A stretch of DNA of 64,000 nucleotides from Oxytricha trifallax (taxonomy: Eukaryota > Ciliophora > Spirotrichea > Sporadotrichida > Oxytrichidae). The notes beneath the pieces are model-generated. The model was not told the origin of the DNA. It ran no database searches and saw only the letters and a list, made by a program, of their open reading frames with translations. The position numbers were made by a program, and so were the translations under genes. Positions 23,204-35,900 of the stretch are shown piece by piece (the first letter of the stretch is position 1; every line of letters starts with the position of its first letter). The stretch lies in NCBI GenBank assembly GCA_000711775.1, contig ARYC01000320.1:62001-126000 (forward strand), in the 5' to 3' direction.

Positions 23204-24303
23204 GTAAGATACATTTTGGACTTATTTTTTGTAAAATAGAAAAAGTCATCTATTATAGAAATACAAATATATAATTTACAATTTCCATTTTATAGCTTGT
23301 AATAATTTATTTTTCAAATTTAAAGTAATGATAGTAAATAATAAATTTTCTTCATAAAATAATGTATTATTTTAAACATAGAAATTGCTTGTTATATTTT
23401 TCAAGCAATTTATTAAATTATTTTTCTATGATGCTAAATTTAAATTTATAAAATAATATAACAAAGAGACATTTTGAAAATAAGAATTAAACTTAATTGA
23501 AATTTTTCATTAAAAATTAATTATTTTATAATTTAATTTTGAATAAATTAATTTTATGATTAATTAATACTGGATTGTATAAGCCTGTCGATTAAGGACT
23601 AACCTCAGAACTTTTATTGAACAAAATAACGATTTATGAACAAATCAAATTTTCAATAGATTATTACTTTGAATTTGATAAAATAAATAGAAATATCAAG
23701 AAATATTAATGTACCACAATATATACAAACAAATAACTACTTCCATTATTTGAAATAAAATAATATGACTAGAACATTAAATTTGAAAAATATTTTTTTT
23801 TATTTAATTTAGCTTTTAATTTAAATTTTAGTCAGAGTAATTTAATAGTCATAATAAATATGAAAATTTTTAAAGCATGAGTGAGTATTACTGTATAATT
23901 TACAATATTACATAGTTTTAAGATAAATACTTATCATAATGTTGAAAAGTTTAATTCTATAAAAATTAAATTAAAATTTCTGATTGAAATATCACTTTTT
24001 ATAATCTAATATTATTATTTACACGATATTATTTATTTTGTGAATTTAGTTAGATAAAAAACGGGAGAACGGAGTTTCATGACCATTTTTAAAATTTACC
24101 AAAATTTTCTATAAAATCTTTTTTTGTATTTTTAATAAAATGTTTGTATTTAACAAATATTCTTTCCAGTTACTACAAAAATTAATTGTATTTAAACTTA
24201 GAAGACAACCATTTATTTCATTCAAAACCCCAAAACCCCTTCATGAGGTTTATAAGTGCTTTGATTTGTAAGGAATTTGTTAGGGGTTGGGGTTATTAAT
24301 TAA

Positions 24304-25368
24304 ATGCGAGACAAAAATTACAAGCTATTTGGGTCTATTTATGATGAAGAGTATATAGATTTAGTGTTTAAACTGCGATATGGATGTGATATATATAGTG
24401 ACTAAGCCAAACCAGTACTAAACTATAAGTCTATTGCTCTGCTCCTAAAGCGTAGTCCATCAACTGTTCGTTCTCACTGCTTGAAAGCTGTGTAATTGAA
24501 GCAATAATAGCTGAATTCTTAGCCTAAGAGGTAGTCAAAGTTCTTATAGAAGCATATTGACTATCTTATCAATGAAAAAACTTTGAAGTATTGGGCTCAC
24601 TTCTCACTCGACCAACGAGCTACTATGTTTCATCGCCAATTTCCAGAGTTGAAGATCTCTGCATAATCTGTTGCTAACATTTATAAGCGAAATGGTATCA
24701 CTTACAAAGGTGTGAATCGTATCAAGAGAGTGATTGATTTCACTTAGCCATTTTACAGAAACAATTTAAATTATATTTATGATTAAATGCAGAGAGCATA
24801 ATAGAATAATATTAAGTTTATACATGCTGACGAGGCTGTGTTTACCTTCAACTCTTTCATCTAGAAGTCCTGGTATAAGAGGAATAGTAATATAGAGGTA
24901 ATGACTAGAAAGTCAAGGTATAAACAATGGCAATTCTGGGAGGGATTAGCGAGGATGCTGGTTTAGAAACATATATTATTCATCCTCGCTCAATTAAGAC
25001 AGAGCAGTATATTAAGTTCTTAGAGCAACTAAGAGAGAAGTACCCTGAATAAGAGATTATACTATTAGTCGATAATCTTTATGTTCATAAGACGAAAGAA
25101 ACAAGGAAGAGTTATGAGCAACTAAGAATAACACCAGTGTTCAACGTGCCTTACAGCCCATAGTTTAATGGAATTAAATTCTACTGGGGTATATTGAAAG
25201 GTCATTATAAGAAATTGCTGCTCTGTCACCTGATGCATGATCTACCTATTGATACAGTTGACTTTATACAAAATTCAGCGAAGAGAGTAGATAATTAGTT
25301 GACTTAAAAGTGTGCCAAAGAATGGAGAGTGAAATGTTTATAAATAAGTTTTAGAGTTAAGTTAATGA
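24304..25368 (+). pseudogene. TBE 42-kDa DDE transposase, frameshifted (copy 1)
   Basis: Starts MRDKNYKLFGSIYDEEY and shows a helix-turn-helix-like N-terminus (SIALLLKRSPSTVRSH). The acidic residues follow: Asp in FIHADEAV, Asp in LLVDNLYVH, and the NVPYSPQFNGI region where Tc1/mariner-type DDE enzymes carry the catalytic Glu. Here that position is Lys (codon AAA at 25176-25178), whereas the second TBE in the window has Glu. Alignment by eye with copy 2 indicates a one-base deletion near 24900 and another frame change near 25340. The enzyme would cut and join DNA at TBE ends; this copy should be inactive. Confidence 0.85.
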
Positions 25369-25377
25369 ATATATAAG

Positions 25378-26164
25378 TCACATTTAGAATTCTTTAGTTC
25401 GAGCTGGCTTCTCTTTCTTTTCTTCCTCCAGCTACTTCCCTCCTCCTAAGTTTCTTCTTTTACTGCCAGCTCCAGCATCTATGTTCATTGACTCTGGCGG
25501 CTAAATTTTTTAATAAAGTCTCTTGCTGACTTCATACTTTGTCTGCGACTTTCGCTCTCTGTGAAGCTTGCTCTATTCCTTCATCAAGAAGATGCCAGTA
25601 CCAGATTTTTCTAAAGAGTTAAACTACAAATCTTACTTGAAATATAAGGGTGCTTCTGCAGCTCTGATAGCCAGCTCTCACTTATCTTGATCCCTTGTTT
25701 GTCCTTATCTTCTGAAGAGATGCTGTACCTTTTCTTATGAGATTTTTGAATAATTTCTTTCAAGTAATCACCTTTGATTGTTGCAAGTATACCAAAGAAA
25801 TAGTTTCTTTCAGGTAGTTTGTTTGAGAACTACTTCTTAGTAGGCAGGTACTGCAAAACCTCTGGGTCATTCATTGCATCATCATATAGGTTAGTTACTG
25901 AGATTTCTGGATAGTTAGGAATCTCTGCAAACTTTGCATATTAAGTTTTTAATGCTTTCTTCTCTTCACATAAAATTGCTCTTAGAAATAAATTTTTGTG
26001 CCTTCCATTTTTGGTAGGAACAAACCAACTATATAATAAATATTAGTTACTATGAGTTCATTACCTTGCTGCACCAGGTAGCGGTGCAAATCCTCCTTGC
26101 TTCTAAATCTCTGAATCAATTCTTGTGCTTGCACTCTTTTCATTACATCATTCATTGACTCCAT
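25378..26164 (-). CDS. TBE 22-kDa protein (copy 1)
   Basis: Starts MESMNDVMKRVQAQ. A 36-nt GT..AG intron at 26029-26064 joins VQQ to VGLFLP, and an equivalent intron is found in copy 2. The reading then continues through IPNYPEISVTNLY and ends in a Lys/Glu-rich tail with NIDAGAGSKRR. A frame change is likely in the second half (near LQKNLV). Convergent with the transposase gene, the stops being about 10 bp apart. Function unknown. It belongs to the standard TBE gene set. Confidence 0.7.
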
Positions 26165-26219
26165 CTTGTTTACAGATCTAAGAAATGATATTCAAATTTA
26201 AGTTTATTGATTTCAATTA

Positions 26220-26720
26220 TATACCTCTGTAAAACTTACTATTAAATATGGGCATCCTATAGGAGGTCAACCTCTAAGAAGGATATGGAGAAGCTTTTGA
26301 GAACTGGTTTCAAACTTGAGAGATTGATATCAATTTCTACAGCTATAGTTCCATATTTTTAAATTTAAATTGGTACGTACTTAATTAGAAGCAGCTCCTA
26401 AAATGCTATTTCTTAATTAGGAGCTTTAATTAATGCTAGTACTTAATTAGGAGTAGCCTTAATTTAATCATAAAATCACAAAATACCTCCTAAAGCAGTA
26501 CGTATTTAATTAGGTGCACCTCCTAAATCGGTACGTGCTGTAATCAACTTATTATTGAATGTATAAATGGTTACTTTCTCACTCATATTTAGAGCTGGTT
26601 CGTCTCTTAGATCTCATAATTCTTCTCTAATACTCTGAGAGCTTCCCTTAAAACTTTTAGGCTTGCAAAGCTCTCTTATGAGCTATCAGTTATAGAGGCA
26701 GTTTTATAATTTTAAATTCA
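26220..26720. repeat. AATTAGGAG-type repeats between TBE genes
   Basis: Several copies of CTTAATTAGGAG or its complement and of GGTACGT-like words occur between the 22-kDa and 57-kDa genes of copy 1. The corresponding interval of TBE copy 2 (44690-44890) holds similar CTCCTAATTAAG words in an otherwise diverged sequence. They may be regulatory or transposase-binding sites, since they lie between two divergently transcribed genes. Confidence 0.4.
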
Positions 26721-26729
26721 AATTTAAAT

Positions 26730-28179
26730 ATGAGCGCTAACATTTTGAGAAAAACAAAAACACTTCCATCAAACTAAATGAGACTTACCTTTGGCAGCAA
26801 TAAAAAGTGTGATAGCTGTGAGATGAACTCATATAAAGAACAACCAGAGCTATCACTTGAGGTCTCTGTTATTAAAATAGAAATTAATAATATAAAATAA
26901 ATGGCAAACAAGTGTGTCGGAGACAGAGAGGAGGAGAAAGTTAGAAATGAAGTTTCAATGTAAGCAGAGGAAGTTGAAGTATATTTTTGTGAGAAGTGTG
27001 AGAGAGACTTCACTCATAAATCTAGCTGGTACAGGCATATGAAGGTCCATAAGGAAGCTAAGCCTACTGTATACTTAAAGCATGACAAAGTTGATGGAAA
27101 GTATGATTGCTTTGAGTGCCATAAGTAGTACTCTCATACAAGAGAATTTAAAGAAGCATCTTTTAAAAGCCCACAAGAAAGAGATAGAAGTTGAAGATTA
27201 AGACACTCAACTGAAGTTGCTCAACAGAAGAAAAGCAAGGGAGCCACCATAAGTTGCTGAGCTTTAGCAAGCAATTGAATCAGAGTATGTGAGGATTGCA
27301 CACAACCTCTTAGCATCAGAAGTCACTAAAATCATGATTAAAATATAATACAAGAAAATTCCAGTACTAGCATAGATTGATTTAGATACTTCTCTCTAAA
27401 GCTACCTAATTCTAGAGGACTCATATGACAAGAAAGTTATTAAGGATCATCAGTATGCTTACAAGGTATATCCTTTCAACTATCTCCTTAGTGATAATAA
27501 ATATCAAATGGAGTTTACTAATGAGTATTAAGTACTCACTTAGGCTAAGTTTAAAGAGTGCAAATACTTAGTAAAGCTAGATGCTGGTCTCCTCGCCAAA
27601 GACCATGTTGCTTTCAGACTCCCACTCTATGAAATGACCCTAAGAGATTTCATTACAGATCAAAGGAATCATAAGTAGCTTGCTTTAATAGCAACCCTAA
27701 ACTTCGCAAGGTGTAAAAGAGCTACATAAATTAGGCTTTATTCACAGAGACTTAAAGCCTGAGAATATAATGATAAACTTCTCACCTGTAAGTGTTGCAA
27801 TAATTGACTTCAACAGAGCACTAAGGGTAGAAGTATCAAGGCTTGGAACTGTAATAGGAACTCCAGGATATTATTCAGAAAGAGAAGACTGGAGAGATGG
27901 AGACTTTCAATGGGATGTGTGGGCTATGGCAGCAATAATAATAGAGTGCGATATGCCTCGCAACGATTACTACTCTACAAGGTACGATAAGGACGCAAAC
28001 AAAGAATAAAGCAATTTATTGACAAAACAAGAGTCTCTCAATCAATGAAGTAAATGGCAGAGTCAATAATATTAAAACCAAACTCAAGATCAGACATGTC
28101 AATAGAGCAGATAGAGTTGTGGTTAAGTAAGATAAACTTCAGACCACTCCCAAATTATCCAAAAGTTCATTTTGAGTGA
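26730..28179 (+). pseudogene. TBE 57-kDa zinc-finger/kinase protein, frameshifted (copy 1)
   Basis: Starts MSANILRKTKTL. Two C2H2-type fingers follow: CEKCERDF..H-x3-H, then CFECHKQYSH. Next comes a long linker and then a protein-kinase-like catalytic region with HRDLKPEN, IIDFNRA in place of the usual DFG, and GTPGYYSERED in place of the APE segment. At least three frame changes are needed, near 27140, 27700 and 28005, to connect the parts. This is the third TBE gene. The missing DFG glycine appears in copy 2 as well, so it is a family feature rather than decay. Confidence 0.8.
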
Positions 28180-28300
28180 TTAAATTATATACATTTACTG
28201 TAAATTTGGCATTAAAACCTATAAAAACCCCAACCCCTAACAAATTCCCTACAAATCAAAGCACTTATAAACCTCATGAAGGGGTTTTGGGGTTTTGATT

Positions 28301-29181
28301 CTATGCCTTATTAAATTGAATAAATTTTATAACTTTAACATTAATGTTTACTCATTTTACTCATTTCAATTTCTAATGAATGGTCTAATTTTTGGAAGAA
28401 TATCATTTAAAATTTATCAAACTATATCAAACTTAAATTGTAAAATTCTTATTACATTTTTAGAAATTTTTACCTTATTCCGTTAGCTTATTAAGGATTG
28501 ATTAAATTATCAGATTATGAGATTTTATATAAATTTAATGAATTATTAAAAAAATATAGCTTTGACAATAAATTTCCATTTACCGTGGAACTGCCCCCCC
28601 CCTAAATCTTTTTAATGAAGAGTTAACAATTTTATTTCATATTAATTATTAAATGTAAGTATACCTTGATATTTAATTTATTGCTTTAAATTAGAATATA
28701 CTTCAAGCTTAATATTTATATATTTTTTTCATCTATAAATAATTGTAAATGAAGTTATTTTAAATAATTTCAGTAATAAATTAAACTTGAGTAAATATAA
28801 ATTATAAAATTATTATTTGGGTTTTGACTAAAAGATTAAGTTCTTTATTCAATGATGATATGTGTTGTGAAGTAGAGTATAAAGCATATACCTACTTATT
28901 CTTAGTATAAATAAAAATAAAAATATATCTCAAATAAATGAAATATAATTAGTTATTAATTAATAATATATTCTTATAATGTTAATATTTTATTTAAATA
29001 TATATATAATTATTAAGTAAATTAATCGAAACAAAATTAATTATAACTAATTTTTATATCCAACTATGAGAAATTTCATTTTATAATAAAAATAAATTTT
29101 TAAGCAAACTTATTTTAAAATGTATTATATTTGATTAGATTTCCCCTTTAAAATTAAAATAATTATTTAAATAATTATTCT
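28301..29181. other. AT-rich spacer right of TBE copy 1
   Basis: No coding island was seen. It contains one run of nine C (about 28594-28602) next to CGTGGAACTG, unlike the AT-rich surroundings. Confidence 0.4.
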
Positions 29182-29924
29182 ATCGAAGACTTGGTTACCC
29201 TCGTGGGAGCTTTGAAGAATTAACTAGTTTCTGTTAATGATCGTGATACTTTGTTATCTAATTCCGAAGTTAGAGAATACTTCTTAACTGATTTTGAAGA
29301 TAAACAATCATTTCAGTAAAATATTATAGATTTTGAATTATATAATTTTTTTAAATTATGCTTTCTTTTATAATTAAATCATTCGAGCAACCATATTAGT
29401 GTTTAGAGGATTTGCTAGACATACTACTAATAAACCAACCTGAAGAATATTTAGATTAAGGTTTTCTGAAATGCAAATACAATCATCTGAGAGACACTGC
29501 CAATTTAAATCCTATATATTTTAAATCACCAATATTTTATACGTTTATTGCAATTTATAGTTTAATTAATATATCATATTTCAATTAAAAATTGATTTTA
29601 TATTCTTTAAAATATCATTATTTAAAAGTATTTAATGCTGCTATCAACATTTTTAGTGATTTTGTGATAGAGAACCGTATGACCAAACTTTTTACTAAAA
29701 TAATATTAAATAAACTTAATAACATTTGGTAATTATAAATAATATAAACTTTCTTTCTACTTGAAAAAGTTATTTAGAAGAGTCGAGGAAGTATGTTGTG
29801 TAAACATCTCTTCAATTGTAAGTCATAAAAACAATTAATATTTTTAGAATTATGCCTAGACTACTTTAGCCAATTAATTTATATATTATTTAATTTATTG
29901 CCAGGAATGCTAATTCTCAAAGTC
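29182..29924 (+). CDS. MDS cluster 1 of dispersed gene
   Basis: Islands at 29182-29305 (EDLVTLVGALKNQL), 29377-29501 (EDLLDILLINQPEEYL), 29634-29690 (AAINIFSDFVIENRM), 29764-29868 with a 30-nt intron at 29818-29847, and 29900-29924. IESs of 71, 132 and 31 bp between them have pointers AATCATT, AAT and GCCA, each restoring the frame. The junction between 29690 and 29764 fits a 3-bp AAA pointer only and is weaker. Nothing in this stretch identifies the family. Confidence 0.6.
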
Positions 29925-32900
29925 TACAGTAGATTGCAGTCTAGCATTTAAAACAATAAAATTTATAAAAATAAATAAATAAGGTAAGTAATTATTAAAA
30001 TATTAAAATATTTTATGTTTATATTAGAGATAACTTACATTATTTATAAAATAATAATATTTTCAATTAATTAGGTAATATTTTAACCACTTCAATAATT
30101 GATATTTTTAAATTAATTAAAACTAATATATAAGGGCTATAAACTATAGCATAAGAAATTGGTAAAATTTTCTTCAGATAAAAATATGCTTTTAACTTCA
30201 ATAGAGTGATTTTTCCTGTTATTTAATATGTTTTAATTATCCTACTGAAATTATTCCATAACTCCAGATTTATTTCATGGTAAAAATTTACTAACTAGCG
30301 CCGCTCAAACGATAAATATAAAATTTTTCATTCATTTTTGCAATATTTTTTGCTAAGCCAATAATTTTGCCAAGTTTATTTTTTACATAAAAGCCTTAAA
30401 CATAGAAATTTCTTATCTTACATTTGGTTATGGATTAAAAAGATTTAATTAATTAATATTTAGCATATAGAACCCCATAGATCAATTAAGACATGAGAAT
30501 TGGGGTTAAGAACAATTAAATTAAGAATTAATTATTATTGGCGTATAATTTAAATGTTTGGGCTAATTATTAAAACTATTGGCTCGATTAATTGTCCTTA
30601 TAAAATAATCCAATCAGGGTGTGTTAATTTGATTTTAGCCTAATTATTTATATTATTAGCCAATTATAATTAATTTTTAATCTAATTGTTCTTAACTCCT
30701 ATCCTCGCTTCTTAATTGATCTATGGGGTTTTATTACTGAATCAAATCGGTATTAATTTTTATATTTAAACAAACAAATAAATTGTTTATTAAAGTATTA
30801 ATATTTTATATAATAATATAAAATCCTTATTAAAATACAATTTAAAGAGGGAATAAATTTTTTGAGAAAATAATAAAATTAGTCAATTTATTAAAATTAT
30901 ATAAAAATTTTAAGTAAGTTATAAATTAAAGTTTTAGAGTTTTATTCAAGATATCTTCAGCAAACTATTTTTACCTAGAATACTGGTTCATAATGAATAT
31001 TTAATAAAAATTGCAATTATTCAAACCATAATACTTAATTAATTTTATAATTAAATTTTAATATTAATTATTTAAATTTATAATAAAATATGAAGAAAAG
31101 AGTAAATTTATACTTATTAGAAAGTAGTTTAATAAATGATAAAATGCTTTTTAATATTGGATTTAAAAGGGATTACTTTTTTAAAAATAATAATTATAAA
31201 AGTACTTCCCTTTATATAATAGAATTGTTGTAAGGATGAAAAATAGTAGAGAAATATTTAGATAAGAGTTGGAAATTTTTAAATGATATTTTTTTTGATA
31301 AAAAATCAATAATAAACCTATGTTAAAATTTATTCTTTGTTCAAATTTATTGAATCTGATAGAAAATTTTATTGAATACTGTTTCATTTAGTTAAGATAT
31401 GTATAAAATTAATAACTATAGTTCGCAGCAAATAAATAATTTTTATAGATAAAATTTAGTTAATATTCAATATTGTTCTAATTACTTAGAAATGTTATTA
31501 TGACTACTAATCCTCAAGTTTGTTTATTTTTAAAATATTTTTTATGTAATAGTCTTAAAAATTTACTAAAATACAATAAATTATAATAAATTTAAACATG
31601 AATAAAATTTGAATTTTGATTCAGGCGATACAGTTGATCCAATCGTAAGCAAGAATGATTGACCTGACATCAGTAGCAGCGATTAATCTAATAATAATAA
31701 TAATTAAATTAATTTAAGAAACTAAGTGAATTTTTTTTAAAAGAAAATTATATTTTTATTAGAAAAAATTATTACTAATATATCAATAAATCGTAAATTT
31801 ATATTCTCAAATAAAATGGCACATACATAAATTATAATAATTAATAATTATTATCATGATTTTTTATGAATATTTATTGAATATTAATATTAAAATAAAA
31901 TTTAAAAATTGAAGAAGAATCAATACAATAAATTTAAATGTGTCTATTTAAAAAAAGAAATGATGATTATATTTTTATTTAACTAGTCATCTCTTTCGTA
32001 TTTTAGAACTTCTTGTACGATACTTTTCTTTTTGTTATTAGTATTAATATTTGTTTATAATCTCTTTTATATATTTATAATTTTTAATTTATTTTTCAAA
32101 TATACTAAAAATAAAAAAGTAATTTTTAGATTATTATTTTTAAATTCACTTAATTAGATAATTTAGCTTAAGAAAATAAACTCGTATAAATTAATGATTT
32201 GTTAACTTAATTTTATTGTATATATTTCAGAAAATGTCGGTTTGGTTAATATACGTCCCTCATTTTTTTTTAATTAATTAAAATTAAGCTCTTAATCATA
32301 AAACAGTAAATATTATGTTAAACTACTTTATTTCTAGCAATCGTTTTTATCAAAAATGAGTAGAAACGATTAAACTTTAATATTGTGTCTTTAGTTGATT
32401 GTGAAGTCAAACTATTTATTTAAATTCTTGTATCTTTGTTTTAGCAACTTGTCTTTTTCTATAAACGATTTAAAGTATATTTCTAAATTATCTTTTGTTA
32501 AAGGCATATGATTGAAAAATAAACATAGAATAGATTGAGTACGGTGATATTTAGAGCCATCCGAAATATCATAATTGAAATATAATTTTATTTGAATTAC
32601 TGTAGAGACAAAGCATATTTAATATTTATATAGTTGATATTGACTGACATTTTTCCAATAATTTATTATATTAAACAAAAATCTATAAAATCATCTTCAT
32701 TTGCGATATATATAATTATTGCATCTAAGGGTCTCTCATTATTTATGTTTTATGTTTTATTGATTTATGTATATGAAACTATTGGTTCATTTATAGCTAC
32801 ACTCTAATTTTTCATTTACATTAATCGCATCCATGCATTTTTATTAAAAAACTAATATGCTTGAAATCAGGAACATTGATTATTATAAGATCATATGAAA

Positions 32901-35900
32901 AATTTTTATTTAAAGATAAATATTGTAATTTTATTAGATTAAATAAATTGAATTTTGTTTATTTAATAATTCAGCGAAAATATTTAATAATTAGTTAAAG
33001 AATATGATAATTTAATATTAATTGTTTGCATTTTTATCAAAAGTAAATAGTTTAGAATAGTTTTGATCATTTCACTAGTAATTGTTTATTTATAATTATA
33101 TTTACAATATTTACTTTGAATATTATTGTTGCTTATTATCCAGAGTAATATTAAGTTTCCCAATTTTTAATATAGACTTATTATAATTTTTCATATTTTC
33201 AATTAATCAATAAGAATTATTTTTTTTTATTAAACAGGTATTTAAGGCAAATTTAGAATTCAAATTTATAATTAATTTAATCAGAAAATATCTATGATAA
33301 AAGATATAGAAAATAAGAGTCAAATAACTAAAGATTTAATGAAGAGAGTTTTCACTGATGAAACGTACAATAAATTTATTTAAGAATTATGTTATTTTAT
33401 TTTAATTTGAAAAAATTATTTAATTTTTAATTATAAAACCAAAAGAATAAACAAAATTCATTAATATTATAATAATTTTGATAAAAATTATATATATTTG
33501 ATCTTTTAAATATAATTTGATAAAAATAGTATCATTTATATAAAAGTTTATCGTAACATATGAATGGCATTCATATATTTTTTAATATTTCTTATACAAT
33601 GAATTTACACAACTGTTTTAAACTTAATAAAATTTCTATAAAATTAATATACATTATTAATTTAAAATATTCTATAATATTTTGCATTTTTAATTTTAAC
33701 ATAAATATTATGTATATAATGTAAGTAACTATATTTTATGAGAGAGACTAATTATTATAATAAATTTTCTATAATTCTAACTTTGTTGTCATATTATAAT
33801 ATTATATTATAAAAATCAAATTGAATTTGAAAATAAAAATAAATTAATACATTAAAAATATATTGGCATTGAACTATCTTGTATTATAAAATATTTGAAT
33901 ATTTTTTATAAACAATAAAATATTGCTAATTTAAATTTTTTATAAAAATATTTATATATTATAGATTTTGGGAAAGTTCAATGACAAAATTTTAATTATT
34001 AATATATTCATTATAATTATTTCCAAATACAATTGGATTTCTACAATATTATAATATGACAAAGATTAAAAGGAGGATTTTTATAAAAAATTATATAATT
34101 GCTAAAAAAACTAACAAGAAAAAAATAATTAATAATAATTTATGTATTTTTTTCATTATAAAGGATTTATTATATTTATGAATTTTTTATACAATCACCC
34201 TCTCTTCCCATCTTACACTAATCTTTATACTAATTATAATTAAATATTATTTGTACAATTCTGAAATATTTAAAAAGATATATAAATTTTTTTTAATTAT
34301 TGGCTATAAATATTTTAGAAAGTAATTAAGATTTATAAATAAAATATAAATGATAGTCTTCTTATTTAAAAAAAAATAAAATACTATAGGCTTAACTCAT
34401 AAAATAAAGAAGTGATATATTATTCTAACTGGTTGGCTAAATTCTAAGTATTCATTTCCTTTATCTAAATAATTATTACAACTCAAGTTAAATATAATTC
34501 AAGTCAAGAAGGATAACAAAAGTTTCCATTTTTTATTTTTAATGTTTTTAAATATAAGTTTTTTATTTATTTTTAACTTTCAAATATTAAAAACATTCAT
34601 ATATCAATTTATATTAAAAAAAGTCACCAGACAATCTTTTTAAAAATTGTCGGCCGGACAATTATTTGTTATCATTGTCCATATATTTGTGTAAATATTT
34701 CAAATGTGATATCGAGAATCAAACTTGGATATGGAACAGGATTCTATGTATCCCTATTAAATACATTGGCTCCATTTAAATCATCAAAGATATTCAAAAA
34801 GGTACCCTACATATTCCAAAAGGAATATAGCAAGATTTATTTGGAACTAAAGAATTAAAAAGAGAATTCGATAATATAGGATAGCAATGTGTTGCTTGCT
34901 CCATTTTAACTCTTCAGGCTTTTATTTAATTTATCTTTAATGAATGCTAGTTTAGTGATTTTAGACATAAGTTTTCGGATTTTTTATTAATATTGAAGTA
35001 CATATTACTTAAGATTAAATTATGTTTTTTATGTTTGCTGGTTTGATTTAGCTTCTAAATATTGTAGGAATACATTCCAAATTGGAAAATTCTTTAAATT
35101 AAATTAATAACAAACCAAATTAATGTTAGTACTTTTTTATTCGCGATACAATTTTATCGCATCCCTGAAGCGAGATAACTCCACTTTAATTGGAGGGCAA
35201 AATTTATTGAATTAAAAAGCATCCAATTAAATTAAAGTTATTTCGCTTAAGGATGCGATAAAATAGTATCACCAATAGTAAAGTCCAGCTAATTTTAAAT
35301 TCTCTATTGAATGAGCCCAAGATCATTTAAATTGTACAACTTTAACTGCCACGAAATAAATTTGAATTTAATTTAATTATAAAAAATTTTAAATTTTCAA
35401 ATGTATTTCTGCAATAATATAATTTTGTTAACTCCTTTGTAAAAAATATATATCATTTAGATTGATAATATTGGCTATTAAAAAATTAGAAAACCTTAAT
35501 CAAGGATTTAAAATTATTAATAAACAAAATAACTTTATTTTAATTAATATTTTTGTAGGAATAAATTAATTTTATATGATTTTTATTTTTTAAATATTCA
35601 TTTATCAATTAATACTTTTAAATGCTAATAACATTATTGATTTTAAAAGTAAATATAATAAAAATTCTTTATAGTTAAAGTAAAATTTTCAAAATGCAAT
35701 TACTGATAAAATATCATTTTTATATTTCAAAAAATAATAGCAATTGATTAATTTTTCGATCAAGTTATTAATTATGTCTTTAAGAATAAAAAATTATTTA
35801 ATTTGGGAAATTTTATTAATTCTATTTAAACCTTATTTTATAAACAATAAATATCTTTTAAATTAATTTGAATGGTATAATATATAACCATTAAAATAAT

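Larger units (their letters stand above)
24223..28297. mobile_element. TBE transposon copy 1 (4.1 kb)
   Basis: Terminal inverted repeats of about 72 bp begin CAAAACCCCAAAACCCC at 24223 and end with the complement at 28297; they differ at about one position. The flanking target duplication is ATT (24220-24222 and 28298-28300), fitting the ANT rule for TBEs. Inside are the three known TBE genes: transposase (+), a 22-kDa protein (-) converging on it, and a zinc-finger/kinase protein (+). All three read with the ciliate code and all carry lesions. The stretch 26220-26720 between the second and third genes has no ORF, but holds repeated CTTAATTAGGAG-like words. Confidence 0.93.

Noticed and set aside
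28295..28486. 63-codon ORF starting inside the right TBE end
   Set aside because: It starts in the terminal repeat and is Phe/Asn/Ile-rich; likely chance.
31181..31387. 68-codon minus-strand ORF
   Set aside because: AT-driven composition inside a 1.7-kb IES; no coding signal.
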